Source: Candidatus Izemoplasma sp. | GTDB taxonomy: Bacteria; Bacillota_I; Bacilli_A; Izemoplasmatales; Izemoplasmataceae | Direction: 5' to 3' | NCBI GenBank assembly: GCA_007123975.1 | Contig: SLFZ01000020.1 | Location: 1 to 18,937 of the forward strand | Length of the DNA: 18,937 nt | Part shown: positions 1-6,371 of the stretch, in pieces | Position numbering within the stretch: position 1 is the first letter of the stretch | How the letters are laid out: each line of letters begins with the position of its first letter | Position numbers and translations under genes: made by a program | The notes under the pieces: generated by a model | What the model was told of the DNA's origin: nothing | The model's database searches: none | What the model saw: the letters and a program-made list of their open reading frames with translations, nothing else

Positions 1-84
1 AAAACGGCTGTTTGCTTGAAGCGCGCGAACGGCGGGGTTGAGATGTATGTACTTGGCGTTGATCGCAACAAAAAGCGCGTCCAT
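1..84 (-). CDS. N-terminal fragment of a probable B12-binding/radical-SAM protein
   Basis: The first 28 codons of a leftward gene are present; the rest lies outside the window. The peptide opens MDALFVAINAKYIHLNPAVR. A short beta strand followed by 'NAKYIH..PA.R.L' is typical of the N-terminal cobalamin-binding domain of B12-dependent radical-SAM proteins of unknown substrate. The start is supported by an AAAGGAGG ribosome binding site (complement of about 93-100), eight or so bases upstream of the ATG. It is divergent from uvrB and shares a roughly 76-bp intergenic region. The fragment is too short to show the CxxxCxxC radical-SAM motif, so the family call is an inference from the N-terminus only. 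Confidence 0.6.
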   Translation of the reverse strand, partial: MDALFVAINAKYIHLNPAVRALQANSRF

Positions 85-109
85 ACGTCAGCCTCCTTTG
101 CATGGTTCA

Positions 110-160
110 TTGTATCACGGATGGGGTGAGGTATGGTAAAATAATAGCGGTGGTGATGAC
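110..160 (+). promoter_or_regulatory. Probable uvrB promoter and ribosome binding site
   Basis: A TAAAAT -10 box (137-142) is preceded by TGG, giving an extended -10 element. The best -35-like match, TTGTAT at 110-115, is too far away for an ideal spacer, so the extended -10 may carry the promoter. GGTGGTGAT just before the ATG serves as the ribosome binding site. I see no clear LexA/SOS box by eye. Confidence 0.4.
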
Positions 161-2128
161 ATGAGTCTTTACAAACTGCGAACCGAATACCAACCCAAAG
201 GCGACCAAGAGGCCGCCATCAAACGCATCGTCGAACACATTGAAGGCGGCGAGAAGGAGGTCGTGCTGCTTGGCGCGACAGGCACCGGCAAGACCTTCAC
301 CATGAGCAACGTCATCCAGCACCTTGACAAGCCGGTCCTCGTGCTCGCCCACAACAAAACCCTCGCTGGTCAACTCTACTCCGAATTCAAGGAGTTCTTT
401 CCCGAGAACCGAGTTGAGTACTTTATCTCTTACTACGATTACTACCAACCCGAAGCCTACGTCCCAAGCCGTGACCTTTACATCGAAAAAGACGCCCAGA
501 CCAACGATGAAATCGATGAAATGCGCCACAGCGCGACCGCGTCGCTGCTTGAACGACGCGACGTCATCGTCGTCGCCAGCGTCTCTTGCATCTACGGCAT
601 CGGCGACCCCGAGGATTATCGCGACGCGACGCTTACCTTGCGCCAAGGCGATCGCATGGACCGCGATGACCTTTTAAACAAGCTCGTAGACATGCTGTTT
701 GTGCGCAATGAAATCGACTTTGAGCGCGGCTCGTTCCGCGTCAAGGGAGACACCGTCGAGATTTTGCCGACGTACAAAAAAGACCAGGCGATTCGCGTCG
801 AGTTTTTCGACGACGAGATTGAACGCATCCGTCTCTTTGACGTCGTCACCGGCGAAATACTCGAAGATTACACCGTCATCACGCTTTTCCCTGCCACTCA
901 GTTCGTCACCAACAAAGCCAAGATAGAAGAAGGCATCGCTCGGATTGAAAAAGAGCTTGAAACACGGCTGAAACAGTTTGAAGAAGAAGGGAAGCTGGTC
1001 GAAGCAGAACGCCTGCGCATGCGCACCAACTACGACATTGAAATGCTCCGGGAGATCGGCTCCTGCAAGGGCGTTGAGAACTATTCACGCCACCTGAGCC
1101 TGCGCGAAGAAGGCGAGACCCCGTCGACGCTGATGGATTTTTTCGGCGACGATTACCTGCTTATCGTCGATGAATCACACGTGACCTTGCCCCAGGTCCG
1201 CGGCATGTTTAACGGCGACCGCTCGCGCAAGCAAACGCTTGTCGACTACGGGTTCCGCTTGCCGAGCGCCCTCGATAACCGCCCGCTCAACTTCGATGAA
1301 TTCAACGAAAAAATACACCAAGCCGTCTACGTCAGCGCGACCCCGAGCGATTACGAGCTGGCGCGCACACCAAACGTCGTCGAACAGATTATCCGACCCA
1401 CAGGGCTTTTGGACCCGGTGGTCGAAACTCGGCCAAAAGATGGACAAATCGACCATCTTACGGCGGAAATATACCGACGCATCGAGAAAAAACAACGCAC
1501 CTTGATCACCACCTTAACCATCAAAATGGCCGAAGATTTAACGAGTTATTTGAAAGAACTCGGCATTAAAGTCGCCTACTTGCATTCAGAAATCAAAAGT
1601 TTAGAGCGCATCGAAATCATTCGCGACCTGAGGCTCGGGGTTTACGATGTCCTTGTTGGAATCAACTTGCTTCGGGAAGGCCTCGACCTTCCCGAAGTGT
1701 CATTCATCGCCATTTTGGACGCCGACAAAGAAGGGTTCTTGCGCTCCGCCACCAGTTTGATTCAAACCATCGGTCGCGCCGCCCGTAACGTCGATGGAAA
1801 AGTGGTGCTTTACGCCGATAAAACCACCGAAGCGATGCGCGTCGCCATCGAAGAGACCAAACGGCGCCGTGAGACCCAACAAGCACACAACGAACGCTTT
1901 GGCATTGTGCCGACAACCATTCAAAAACGCGTCCGTGACAGCATCCGTGTCAAACTCGAGGCTGTCGTCGACGATGAGGCCAAGGACTTGTCTAAACTCT
2001 CAAACGCCGAAAAAGCTAAGCTCATCGACGAACTGACCAAAGACATGCACAAAGCCGCCCGCGATCTCGACTTTGAGAAAGCCGCGGAGTACCGCGATTT
2101 AATCCTAGAAATTCGCGCGTCATCATGA
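161..2128 (+). CDS. uvrB: Excinuclease ABC subunit B (UvrB)
   Basis: UvrB is the damage-verification helicase of nucleotide excision repair. It is loaded by UvrA, opens DNA around the lesion and then recruits UvrC. The 655-residue length is normal for the family. Visible motifs in order are: Walker A GATGTGKT (residues 38-45); the aromatic beta-hairpin YYDYYQPEAYVPSRD (about 91-105) that inserts between strands at the lesion; the helicase box DESH (about 336-339); helicase motif VI TIGRAARN; and a C-terminal UVR motif (about 617-652, DFEKAAEYRD) that binds UvrC. It stands alone here, with no uvrA next to it in the window, and ends in its own terminator. Identification is essentially certain. 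Confidence 0.99.
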   Translation: MSLYKLRTEYQPKGDQEAAIKRIVEHIEGGEKEVVLLGATGTGKTFTMSNVIQHLDKPVLVLAHNKTLAGQLYSEFKEFFPENRVEYFISYYDYYQPEAYVPSRDLYIEKDAQTNDEIDEMRHSATASLLERRDVIVVASVSCIYGIGDPEDYRDATLTLRQGDRMDRDDLLNKLVDMLFVRNEIDFERGSFRVKGDTVEILPTYKKDQAIRVEFFDDEIERIRLFDVVTGEILEDYTVITLFPATQFVTNKAKIEEGIARIEKELETRLKQFEEEGKLVEAERLRMRTNYDIEMLREIGSCKGVENYSRHLSLREEGETPSTLMDFFGDDYLLIVDESHVTLPQVRGMFNGDRSRKQTLVDYGFRLPSALDNRPLNFDEFNEKIHQAVYVSATPSDYELARTPNVVEQIIRPTGLLDPVVETRPKDGQIDHLTAEIYRRIEKKQRTLITTLTIKMAEDLTSYLKELGIKVAYLHSEIKSLERIEIIRDLRLGVYDVLVGINLLREGLDLPEVSFIAILDADKEGFLRSATSLIQTIGRAARNVDGKVVLYADKTTEAMRVAIEETKRRRETQQAHNERFGIVPTTIQKRVRDSIRVKLEAVVDDEAKDLSKLSNAEKAKLIDELTKDMHKAARDLDFEKAAEYRDLILEIRASS

Positions 2129-2141
2129 TGCGCGTTTTTTT
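2114..2141 (+). terminator. Intrinsic terminator of uvrB
   Basis: The last codons of uvrB form a GC-rich hairpin (CGCG, one bulged T, CAT / CATG loop / ATGCGCG) followed directly by seven T residues. The stem overlaps the TGA stop codon. Confidence 0.75.
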
Positions 2142-2142
2142 C

Positions 2143-2171
2143 TTGACCTAAAATGACACATGTGTCATAAT
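2143..2171 (+). promoter_or_regulatory. Promoter of the TetR/ABC operon with a 16-bp palindromic operator
   Basis: TTGACC (2143-2148) and CATAAT (2166-2171) are separated by exactly 17 bp, a good sigma-A-type promoter. A perfect 16-bp palindrome, ATGACACATGTGTCAT (2153-2168), fills most of the spacer and enters the -10 box. Bound protein there would block RNA polymerase. As the first gene downstream is a TetR regulator, autorepression through this site is the natural inference. Confidence 0.75.
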
Positions 2172-2188
2172 CGAGGTGAGGTGATGCC

Positions 2189-2824
2189 ATGCCAAGGGAC
2201 ACATTTACACGGCTAAAAGCCGTGAAGAAACGCCGTGTGGTTAATGGCCTACTCGACGTGTTCAAGCGCCTAGGCTACGATAAAACCACCGTGTCGGACA
2301 TTGTGAAAGCCTGCGGGATACCACGGGGCAGTTTCTATCAGTACTTTGAAAGCAAAGAGGACGCCTTTATGGCCCTCATCGATGAAGCGCAAGCGCATAA
2401 GATGGTCTACTTGAAACCTTTTTTGGGGCGCGTCGGCAAGGAACCTTTCTTCGATCTTTATTTTCCGATGATTGACGCCGGCATCGCGTTTGCGGAGGAT
2501 TATCCGGATTACGTCGCGGTATGGGTCGGCTTCTTCTCGTCGCGTGACCCGAGCGTGCAAACCGCTTGGCGGTCCATTGAAGACCGTGCCGTCGGCATCC
2601 TAAAGACCTACCTCGATAAAGACCAAGCAGCGGGGTTTATCCGCAAGCGGGTCGACACCGAAGCGCTCGCAAGGCTGCTTTACCGCTTTCAATCAATCGA
2701 TATCATGGACGCTTTTTTGGCGGGCAAAAGCGTCGATGAGATGCAAACCATCGCCCGTCGTACCATCGACATTATTCGCCACGGCATAGAGGAGGATACC
2801 GATGCCAAAAACACCCGTGTTTGA
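2189..2824 (+). CDS. TetR/AcrR family transcriptional regulator of the adjacent ABC exporter
   Basis: This 211-residue protein has the TetR layout. An N-terminal helix-turn-helix covers about residues 31-54 (KTTVSDIVKACGIPRGSFYQYF), including the recognition-helix 'GSFYQYFESKEDAF' signature. An all-helical C-terminal ligand and dimer domain without recognisable sequence follows. The start uses a GGTGAGGTGAT ribosome binding site. Its 3' end overlaps the ABC ATPase gene by 23 bp, so it is translationally linked to the transporter it probably controls. The palindrome at 2153-2168 inside its promoter is the likely operator. The inducer is unknown; by family analogy it would be a transporter substrate or a similar toxic compound. 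Confidence 0.92.
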   Translation: MPRDTFTRLKAVKKRRVVNGLLDVFKRLGYDKTTVSDIVKACGIPRGSFYQYFESKEDAFMALIDEAQAHKMVYLKPFLGRVGKEPFFDLYFPMIDAGIAFAEDYPDYVAVWVGFFSSRDPSVQTAWRSIEDRAVGILKTYLDKDQAAGFIRKRVDTEALARLLYRFQSIDIMDAFLAGKSVDEMQTIARRTIDIIRHGIEEDTDAKNTRV

Positions 2825-3689
2825 AGTTAAAGATCTACGCTTTACGTACCGCAAAAGCTCCATTGAAGCCGTTGCCGGCATCTCTTTTACCGTGCATGAA
2901 GGAGAAGTTTTTGGGTTGCTCGGTCCAAGCGGCGCCGGGAAAAGCACCACGCAGAAGATTCTCACGAAACTCTACACCGATTACCAAGGGGACATTCAAT
3001 ACCTCGGTAAAGATCTATCATCCTACAGCAACGACTACTACGAAGACATCGGTGTCGGATTTGAGCTTCCAGTTCACTTTTCTAAGCTCACGGGCATGGA
3101 GAACATGAAATTTTTCTCAGAACTTTATAAATCCCGGGCTGACATCGAGCCGCTGATGAAAATGGTGGGCTTACACGAGGACAAAGACCGCCTCGTCGGC
3201 GAGTACAGCAAAGGCATGAAAATGCGCCTTAACTTTGTCCGCGCTTTATTAAACAACCCAAAGGTGCTTTTTCTCGATGAAGTCACCAACGGCTTAGACC
3301 CGAAAAACGCTCGCATTATTAAAGACGCCATCCGTGCGTTTAAAGAAAACGGTGGCACGGTGTTTTTATCCACGCACCTCATGAACGACGTCGAAGAACT
3401 CTGCGATCGCGTCGCCTTTATCCGTCGTGGGGAAATCGTGGAAATCGCGACACCGCGCGAACTCAAGATTAAACACGGTCGCCGAGAGGTCAAGGTCGAG
3501 TACTTCAACAACGGCAAAACCGACGAGGCCACCTTTGAGCTTGATGGGATTGGCGATAACGAGGACTTCACCAAACTTTTAAAAGAAAAGACGATCGAAA
3601 CCATTCACAGCGGCGAAACCTCGATGGATGAGATTTTCATCGCCGTCACCGGCGAGGAAATCGACCGAGGAGACGACGTCGATGCATAA
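2802..3689 (+). CDS. ABC-2 type transporter ATP-binding protein (drug-export-like)
   Basis: This is the nucleotide-binding subunit of an exporter whose two membrane subunits follow. Walker A GPSGAGKST lies at residues 41-49, the signature YSKGMK at 135-140, Walker B VLFLDE at 155-160 and the H-loop His at 192 (STHLM). The 295-residue length fits a single ABC domain with a C-terminal extension. An unusual point is that the Q-loop position reads GVGFELP, with Glu88 where most ABC ATPases have Gln. A GAGGAGG ribosome binding site precedes the ATG inside the end of the tetR gene. Context resembles two-permease fluoroquinolone- or antibiotic-type exporters, but the substrate cannot be told from sequence. 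Confidence 0.92.
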   Translation: MPKTPVFEVKDLRFTYRKSSIEAVAGISFTVHEGEVFGLLGPSGAGKSTTQKILTKLYTDYQGDIQYLGKDLSSYSNDYYEDIGVGFELPVHFSKLTGMENMKFFSELYKSRADIEPLMKMVGLHEDKDRLVGEYSKGMKMRLNFVRALLNNPKVLFLDEVTNGLDPKNARIIKDAIRAFKENGGTVFLSTHLMNDVEELCDRVAFIRRGEIVEIATPRELKIKHGRREVKVEYFNNGKTDEATFELDGIGDNEDFTKLLKEKTIETIHSGETSMDEIFIAVTGEEIDRGDDVDA

Positions 3690-4401
3690 CTTCCTGCCGC
3701 TTTTTAAAGGTGAAATCCAACGGCTTGTGAAGTATAAAATCCTCCAAATCGCTTTGTTGGTCACCGTGATGTGGCTGGCGATACTCTTTCTTATTGGTGA
3801 GGAAAGCGTCGCCGAGTTTGTGCCGCTATTTATCTTCATGGACGCGACGTTGATGACCGTCATGCTCGTCGGTGCCAACCTGTTTTATGAAAAACAAGAG
3901 AACACCTTAAAAACCCTCCTTATCACGCCGAGCGGCTTCGCCGCCTTGATGATGAGCAAGTTCTTAAGCGCCATCGTGTTGTCGTTTCAATCGGCCGCCG
4001 TCATCTCGCTCTTCGCGTACTTCATCTTTGGTGTGTCGGTGAGCTTTGGTTGGTTGTTTATCTTCGTCGCCTTGATTACCTTTATGCACACGGCGCTCGG
4101 TTTTGTGCTCACGGTGTTTGCGAAGGACTTTACGGGGTTGCTGGCGCTGCTCATTGCCTACATGTTTTTCTTTGCCTTCCCGACGATATTTTACGCCTTG
4201 GGCGTGTTTGGCGAGACAGCCGAACTGTGGTTGATGTTTTCACCAACCCACGCATCGATGCTGCTGATTGAGTTTAGTTACGGCCTTGATGTCCGCACCG
4301 TGCTGATTCCGATTGGTGCGATTTACCTGGTGCTTGTCGGTGCGGCGTTAACCAAGTGGATTGTTGTGCCGAAATACGTTGAAACCGCGGTAAGGGAGTG
4401 A
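3682..4401 (+). CDS. ABC-2 type exporter membrane protein, first permease subunit
   Basis: This integral membrane protein of about 239 residues has around six hydrophobic segments. A short cytosolic N-terminus (HNFLPLFKGEIQRLVKYK) precedes the first span, as in ABC-2 permeases. The segment 'ANLFYEKQENTLKTLLITP' is the coupling region ('E..tl..l..tP') seen in fluoroquinolone and daunorubicin-type export permeases. I chose ATG 3682 because GAGGAG at about 3667-3672 gives good spacing. It overlaps the ATPase stop by 8 bp, indicating translational coupling. It probably forms a heterodimeric channel with the next gene product. The substrate is unknown. Confidence 0.88.
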   Translation: MHNFLPLFKGEIQRLVKYKILQIALLVTVMWLAILFLIGEESVAEFVPLFIFMDATLMTVMLVGANLFYEKQENTLKTLLITPSGFAALMMSKFLSAIVLSFQSAAVISLFAYFIFGVSVSFGWLFIFVALITFMHTALGFVLTVFAKDFTGLLALLIAYMFFFAFPTIFYALGVFGETAELWLMFSPTHASMLLIEFSYGLDVRTVLIPIGAIYLVLVGAALTKWIVVPKYVETAVRE

Positions 4402-4406
4402 ACGGG

Positions 4407-5195
4407 ATGGATAAATACTTACGCATGCTGCGTTTTGAACTGAAAAACCTTGTCCGTGAAAGCATGACCGTGGTGATGATTGTCTACCCGCTCATGATGA
4501 TGCTTGTCGGAGCCTTCGTGATTCCCGCGATTATCGACACCTTCAGCGATGGCGGGCCGGCCGAACGCACCGCCTCGCTCTTCGTGCTTGTGACCATCAC
4601 ATCGATAGGCCCGTTCATCGGCGCCGCAATGTTGGGATTTAACCTACTGGACCACCGCGATGAAAACACCTTGGACACGATTCGCGTGACGCCGGTGTCG
4701 CTCAGGGGTTATTTGACGTTTAAAGCAATTTATGCCTACGTCTTCAGCGTCCTTGGGACCATCGTGATGCTGGGCGGTGTGAAACTGCTTGCTGGCGACG
4801 GCTACACGGTGATGGGTGAAAACCTGCTCGATTACTTCACCTTCGCCAACATCGTCTACTATGCGCTTGTCGCTGGGCTTTTCACGCCTGTTTTTGCCTT
4901 CTTCTTGGCTGCCGTGTCAAAAAACAAGATTGAAGGCTTCGCCTACATGAAGATGAGCGGCATGATCATCATCGTCCCTGTTTTGGCGCTCTTAGATGCC
5001 TTGCAAAACTACAGGCAATACTTCCTCGGCATCGTCCCGAGCTTTTGGCCGCTAAAAGGGTTTCTAGTTGAAGCCGGTTTGCTTAATCACGCACACAACC
5101 TGCCAGGCTTCGGCTACATGCTCATCGGTGCTCTTTACATGGCCACGCTGATTTATGTCACATACCGGGTGTTTGACCGAGCGGTCAAAGGGTAA
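4407..5195 (+). CDS. ABC-2 type exporter membrane protein, second permease subunit
   Basis: This permease of about 262 residues has six predicted hydrophobic spans. Like its partner it carries the loop 'GFNLLDHRDENTLDTIRVTPVS' after the second span, so the two are paralogues likely to pair as a heterodimer. A GTG at 4398 would lengthen it by three codons. ATG 4407 is preferred because AAGGGAG (4392-4398) sits eight bases upstream. The previous stop codon (4399-4401) lies within this ribosome binding region, giving tight coupling. It is the last gene of the tetR-ABC operon. Confidence 0.88.
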   Translation: MDKYLRMLRFELKNLVRESMTVVMIVYPLMMMLVGAFVIPAIIDTFSDGGPAERTASLFVLVTITSIGPFIGAAMLGFNLLDHRDENTLDTIRVTPVSLRGYLTFKAIYAYVFSVLGTIVMLGGVKLLAGDGYTVMGENLLDYFTFANIVYYALVAGLFTPVFAFFLAAVSKNKIEGFAYMKMSGMIIIVPVLALLDALQNYRQYFLGIVPSFWPLKGFLVEAGLLNHAHNLPGFGYMLIGALYMATLIYVTYRVFDRAVKG

Positions 5196-5369
5196 CACTC
5201 CGCACGCGCGGTCGTGTGTATAAAATGTATGCACGCGCGTGTACGTATATAAAGAAAGAAAAAAAGATCCATCAGTCGAACACTGATTGACTCAAGAAGC
5301 ATCAGGGTCAGTAAAAAAGAACGATTACACAAAGAAACGCCTTTAATAAGCGATTAAACCATTTATTGT
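5196..5369 (+). other. Gene-free stretch with hairpins, possible untranslated RNA or 3' UTR
   Basis: No credible ORF is present. The stretch holds CACGCGCG-containing inverted repeats at about 5200-5242, an ATCAGT/ACTGAT hairpin at about 5269-5287 with a 5-nt loop, and an AACGCC at 5336-5341 that could compete with the downstream terminator by pairing with GGCGTT. TATAAA-like boxes occur at about 5219-5225 and 5246-5252, but without good -35 partners. It may be the 3' UTR of the exporter operon, a small RNA, or an attenuator leader. I do not recognise a known RNA family. Confidence 0.3.
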
Positions 5370-5402
5370 AACGCTCCTTCGATCCGAAGGGGCGTTCTTT
5401 TT
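5370..5402 (+). terminator. Strong intrinsic terminator
   Basis: A 12-bp stem (AACGCTCCTTCG pairing with CGAAGGGGCGTT, one G-U wobble) with a three-base loop is followed by CTTTTT. It ends transcription from the exporter operon or from an RNA within 5196-5369, and insulates the downstream peptide operon. Confidence 0.85.
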
Positions 5403-5583
5403 GCGTAAATAAATCAATATAATTAATTAAAAAATAAGAAAAGTTAATAAAATAGTAAAAAAAGTTAAAAAACCTATTGACATATCAAAATTAATGCTAT
5501 ATCATGAAATTGTAATCAAGAAAATTAATCGAAAACTTAAAAAAAGAAAACAATCGATTAAAAAAGTAAAGCGGTGATGAAAA
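5403..5583 (+). promoter_or_regulatory. AT-rich island with promoter of the small-peptide operon
   Basis: This gene-free stretch is strikingly AT-rich compared with its surroundings. It contains TTGACA (5477-5482), a 17-bp spacer and TATCAT (5500-5505), a near-consensus sigma-A promoter. Runs of A and T directly upstream (about 5430-5472) look like an UP element. The leader of about 70 nt has TTAATCG/CGATTAA arms (5525-5531 and 5555-5561). The arrangement predicts high transcription of the peptide ORFs that follow. Confidence 0.7.
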
Positions 5584-5655
5584 ATGAAAAAACAACAAAA
5601 TCCACGATCAATCTTCAACAGCCAACGTCCGACACAAAGTCCGATGAATCGATAA
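5584..5655 (+). CDS. Possible 23-residue leader peptide
   Basis: This is the first short frame after the strong promoter, encoding MKKQQNPRSIFNSQRPTQSP plus three residues, rich in Gln, Pro and Arg. GGTGAT lies five bases upstream of the ATG. A competing frame starts at ATG 5577 and runs to 5687 (36 residues), overlapping the next peptide start by 8 bp; its ribosome binding site is poorer. Neither frame resembles the repeated peptides downstream. Whether either is made is uncertain. Confidence 0.35.
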   Translation: MKKQQNPRSIFNSQRPTQSPMNR

Positions 5656-5679
5656 CATCAGAAAAAAGGAGGAACCACC

Positions 5680-5796
5680 ATGACTGAAACGATGACAAGA
5701 ACCTATGAAAAGATCAAAAGTGATGAACAACTTCGTAAAACGCACGCGCAACTGAACGCAATCGCAAACTTCCAAAACCTGCATCTTACCAAATAA
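5680..5796 (+). CDS. Small peptide, founding 38-residue member of the tandem family
   Basis: It encodes 38 residues with the core MTRTYEKIKSDEQLRK shared with the four peptides that follow, plus a unique C-terminal extension (THAQLNAIANFQNLHLTK). A strong AAAAAAGGAGG ribosome binding site precedes it. The core DNA differs from its neighbours largely at synonymous positions (tat/tac, aag/aaa, atc/att, gat/gac), which argues that it is translated and under selection. There is no signal peptide or transmembrane segment; it looks like a charged cytosolic helix. Function is unknown. Confidence 0.65.
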   Translation: MTETMTRTYEKIKSDEQLRKTHAQLNAIANFQNLHLTK

Positions 5797-5809
5797 GGAG
5801 GACCAACCG

Positions 5810-5878
5810 ATGAACGAAGCCATGATCAGAACCTACGAAAAAATTAAAGCCGACCAAGCTGTTCGTAAAAACCGATAA
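5810..5878 (+). CDS. Tandem small peptide, copy 2 (22 residues)
   Basis: It encodes MNEAMIRTYEKIKAD followed by QAVRKNR. A TAAGGAGG motif, which includes the stop codon of the preceding peptide, is its ribosome binding site, so the two are directly coupled. The ORF is short, highly charged and predicted helical, with Met5, Tyr9 and Ile12 along one face. It differs from copies 3 and 4 at Gln/Glu and Val/Ile positions, with synonymous changes as well. No function can be assigned. Confidence 0.65.
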   Translation: MNEAMIRTYEKIKADQAVRKNR

Positions 5879-5904
5879 CCAAAAACCCTAAGGAGGACCA
5901 ACTC

Positions 5905-5973
5905 ATGAACGAAGCCATGATCAGAACCTACGAAAAAATTAAAGCCGACGAAGCCATCCGCAAAAACCGATAA
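5905..5973 (+). CDS. Tandem small peptide, copy 3 (22 residues)
   Basis: It has the same core as copy 2 but ends EAIRKNR. It is preceded by the 26-nt spacer containing CCTAAGGAGGACCAACTC, with ideal spacing to the ATG. The protein is identical to copy 4; the genes differ by a silent GCC/GCA change, consistent with recent duplication or gene conversion. Small size keeps confidence below that for ordinary genes. Confidence 0.65.
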   Translation: MNEAMIRTYEKIKADEAIRKNR

Positions 5974-5999
5974 CCAAAAACCCTAAGGAGGACCAACTC

Positions 6000-6068
6000 A
6001 TGAACGAAGCAATGATCAGAACCTACGAAAAAATTAAAGCCGACGAAGCCATCCGCAAAAACCGATAA
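6000..6068 (+). CDS. Tandem small peptide, copy 4 (22 residues)
   Basis: The amino acid sequence is identical to copy 3 (core MIRTYEKIKADEAIRKNR), with the same spacer and ribosome binding site. Two identical peptides encoded side by side suggest that dose, or multiple initiation events on one mRNA, matters. This is inferred, not shown. Confidence 0.65.
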   Translation: MNEAMIRTYEKIKADEAIRKNR

Positions 6069-6094
6069 CCAAAAACCCTAAGGAGGACCAACCG

Positions 6095-6172
6095 ATGAAC
6101 GAAGCAATGATCAGAACCTACGAAAAAATTAAAGCCGACCAAGAAAAACAAAGCGTCAAAGTACGCTACTGA
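6095..6172 (+). CDS. Tandem small peptide, copy 5 (25 residues)
   Basis: It keeps the MNEAMIRTYEKIKAD core of the array and then switches to QEKQSVKVRY. It is the last of the 95-bp units and has the same TAAGGAGGACCAAC ribosome binding site. The conserved N-terminal 15 residues and variable tail match the pattern across the family, suggesting the core is the functional part. Confidence 0.62.
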   Translation: MNEAMIRTYEKIKADQEKQSVKVRY

Positions 6173-6197
6173 AACATCAAAAAAGGAGGTAGGGGAA

Positions 6198-6299
6198 ATG
6201 TTAACGTATTCTATGGAAATCGCATATCAGTGCGAAAAATACAAGTTAAAAGAAGACAAACGTCAAGAGAAGAAATGTGACTCACGCTACGTTTGCTAA
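6198..6299 (+). CDS. 33-residue cysteine-containing peptide, possible divergent family member
   Basis: It starts at ATG 6198 behind AAAAGGAGGTAGGGGAA, an excellent ribosome binding site. The peptide begins MLTYSMEIAYQCEKYKLKED and has Cys at 12, 27 and 33, the last as its C-terminal residue. The M-x-x-x-Y spacing and an EK-x-K segment resemble the upstream peptides, so it may be a diverged relative. It is strongly basic and acidic with no signal sequence. The three cysteines could bind a metal or react with thiols, which is speculative. Confidence 0.55.
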   Translation: MLTYSMEIAYQCEKYKLKEDKRQEKKCDSRYVC

Positions 6300-6371
6300 A
6301 GCCTGATCACCACGTTTCAACATCACCACCGTTGTCAAAACATAAAAAAAACGCTAAAGGAGATGAAAGAC

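Larger units (their letters stand above)
5794..6140 (+). repeat. 95-bp tandem repeat array carrying four peptide ORFs
   Basis: TAAGGAGGACCAAC recurs at 5794, 5889, 5984 and 6079, an exact 95-bp period. The start codons keep the same spacing (5810, 5905, 6000, 6095). Each unit holds a ribosome binding site, a short ORF and, between the internal units, a 26-nt spacer. The middle units are almost identical; the last diverges after the GCCGACC of its core. This looks like recent tandem duplication of a whole translation unit. Confidence 0.9.

Noticed and set aside
107..646. Long open frames on the minus strand opposite uvrB and other genes
   Set aside because: They mirror well-conserved coding frames on the other strand, lack ribosome binding sites and show no recognisable domains; they arise from codon bias.
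5577..5687. Alternative 36-residue ORF overlapping the first short peptide
   Set aside because: Its ribosome binding site is poorer than that of ATG 5584 and it does not resemble the array peptides; kept only as an alternative in the 5584-5655 entry.
5794..6140. CRISPR-like array
   Set aside because: The repeat unit is a whole 95-bp translation unit with no unique spacers and no cas genes; the conserved part is coding plus ribosome binding site.
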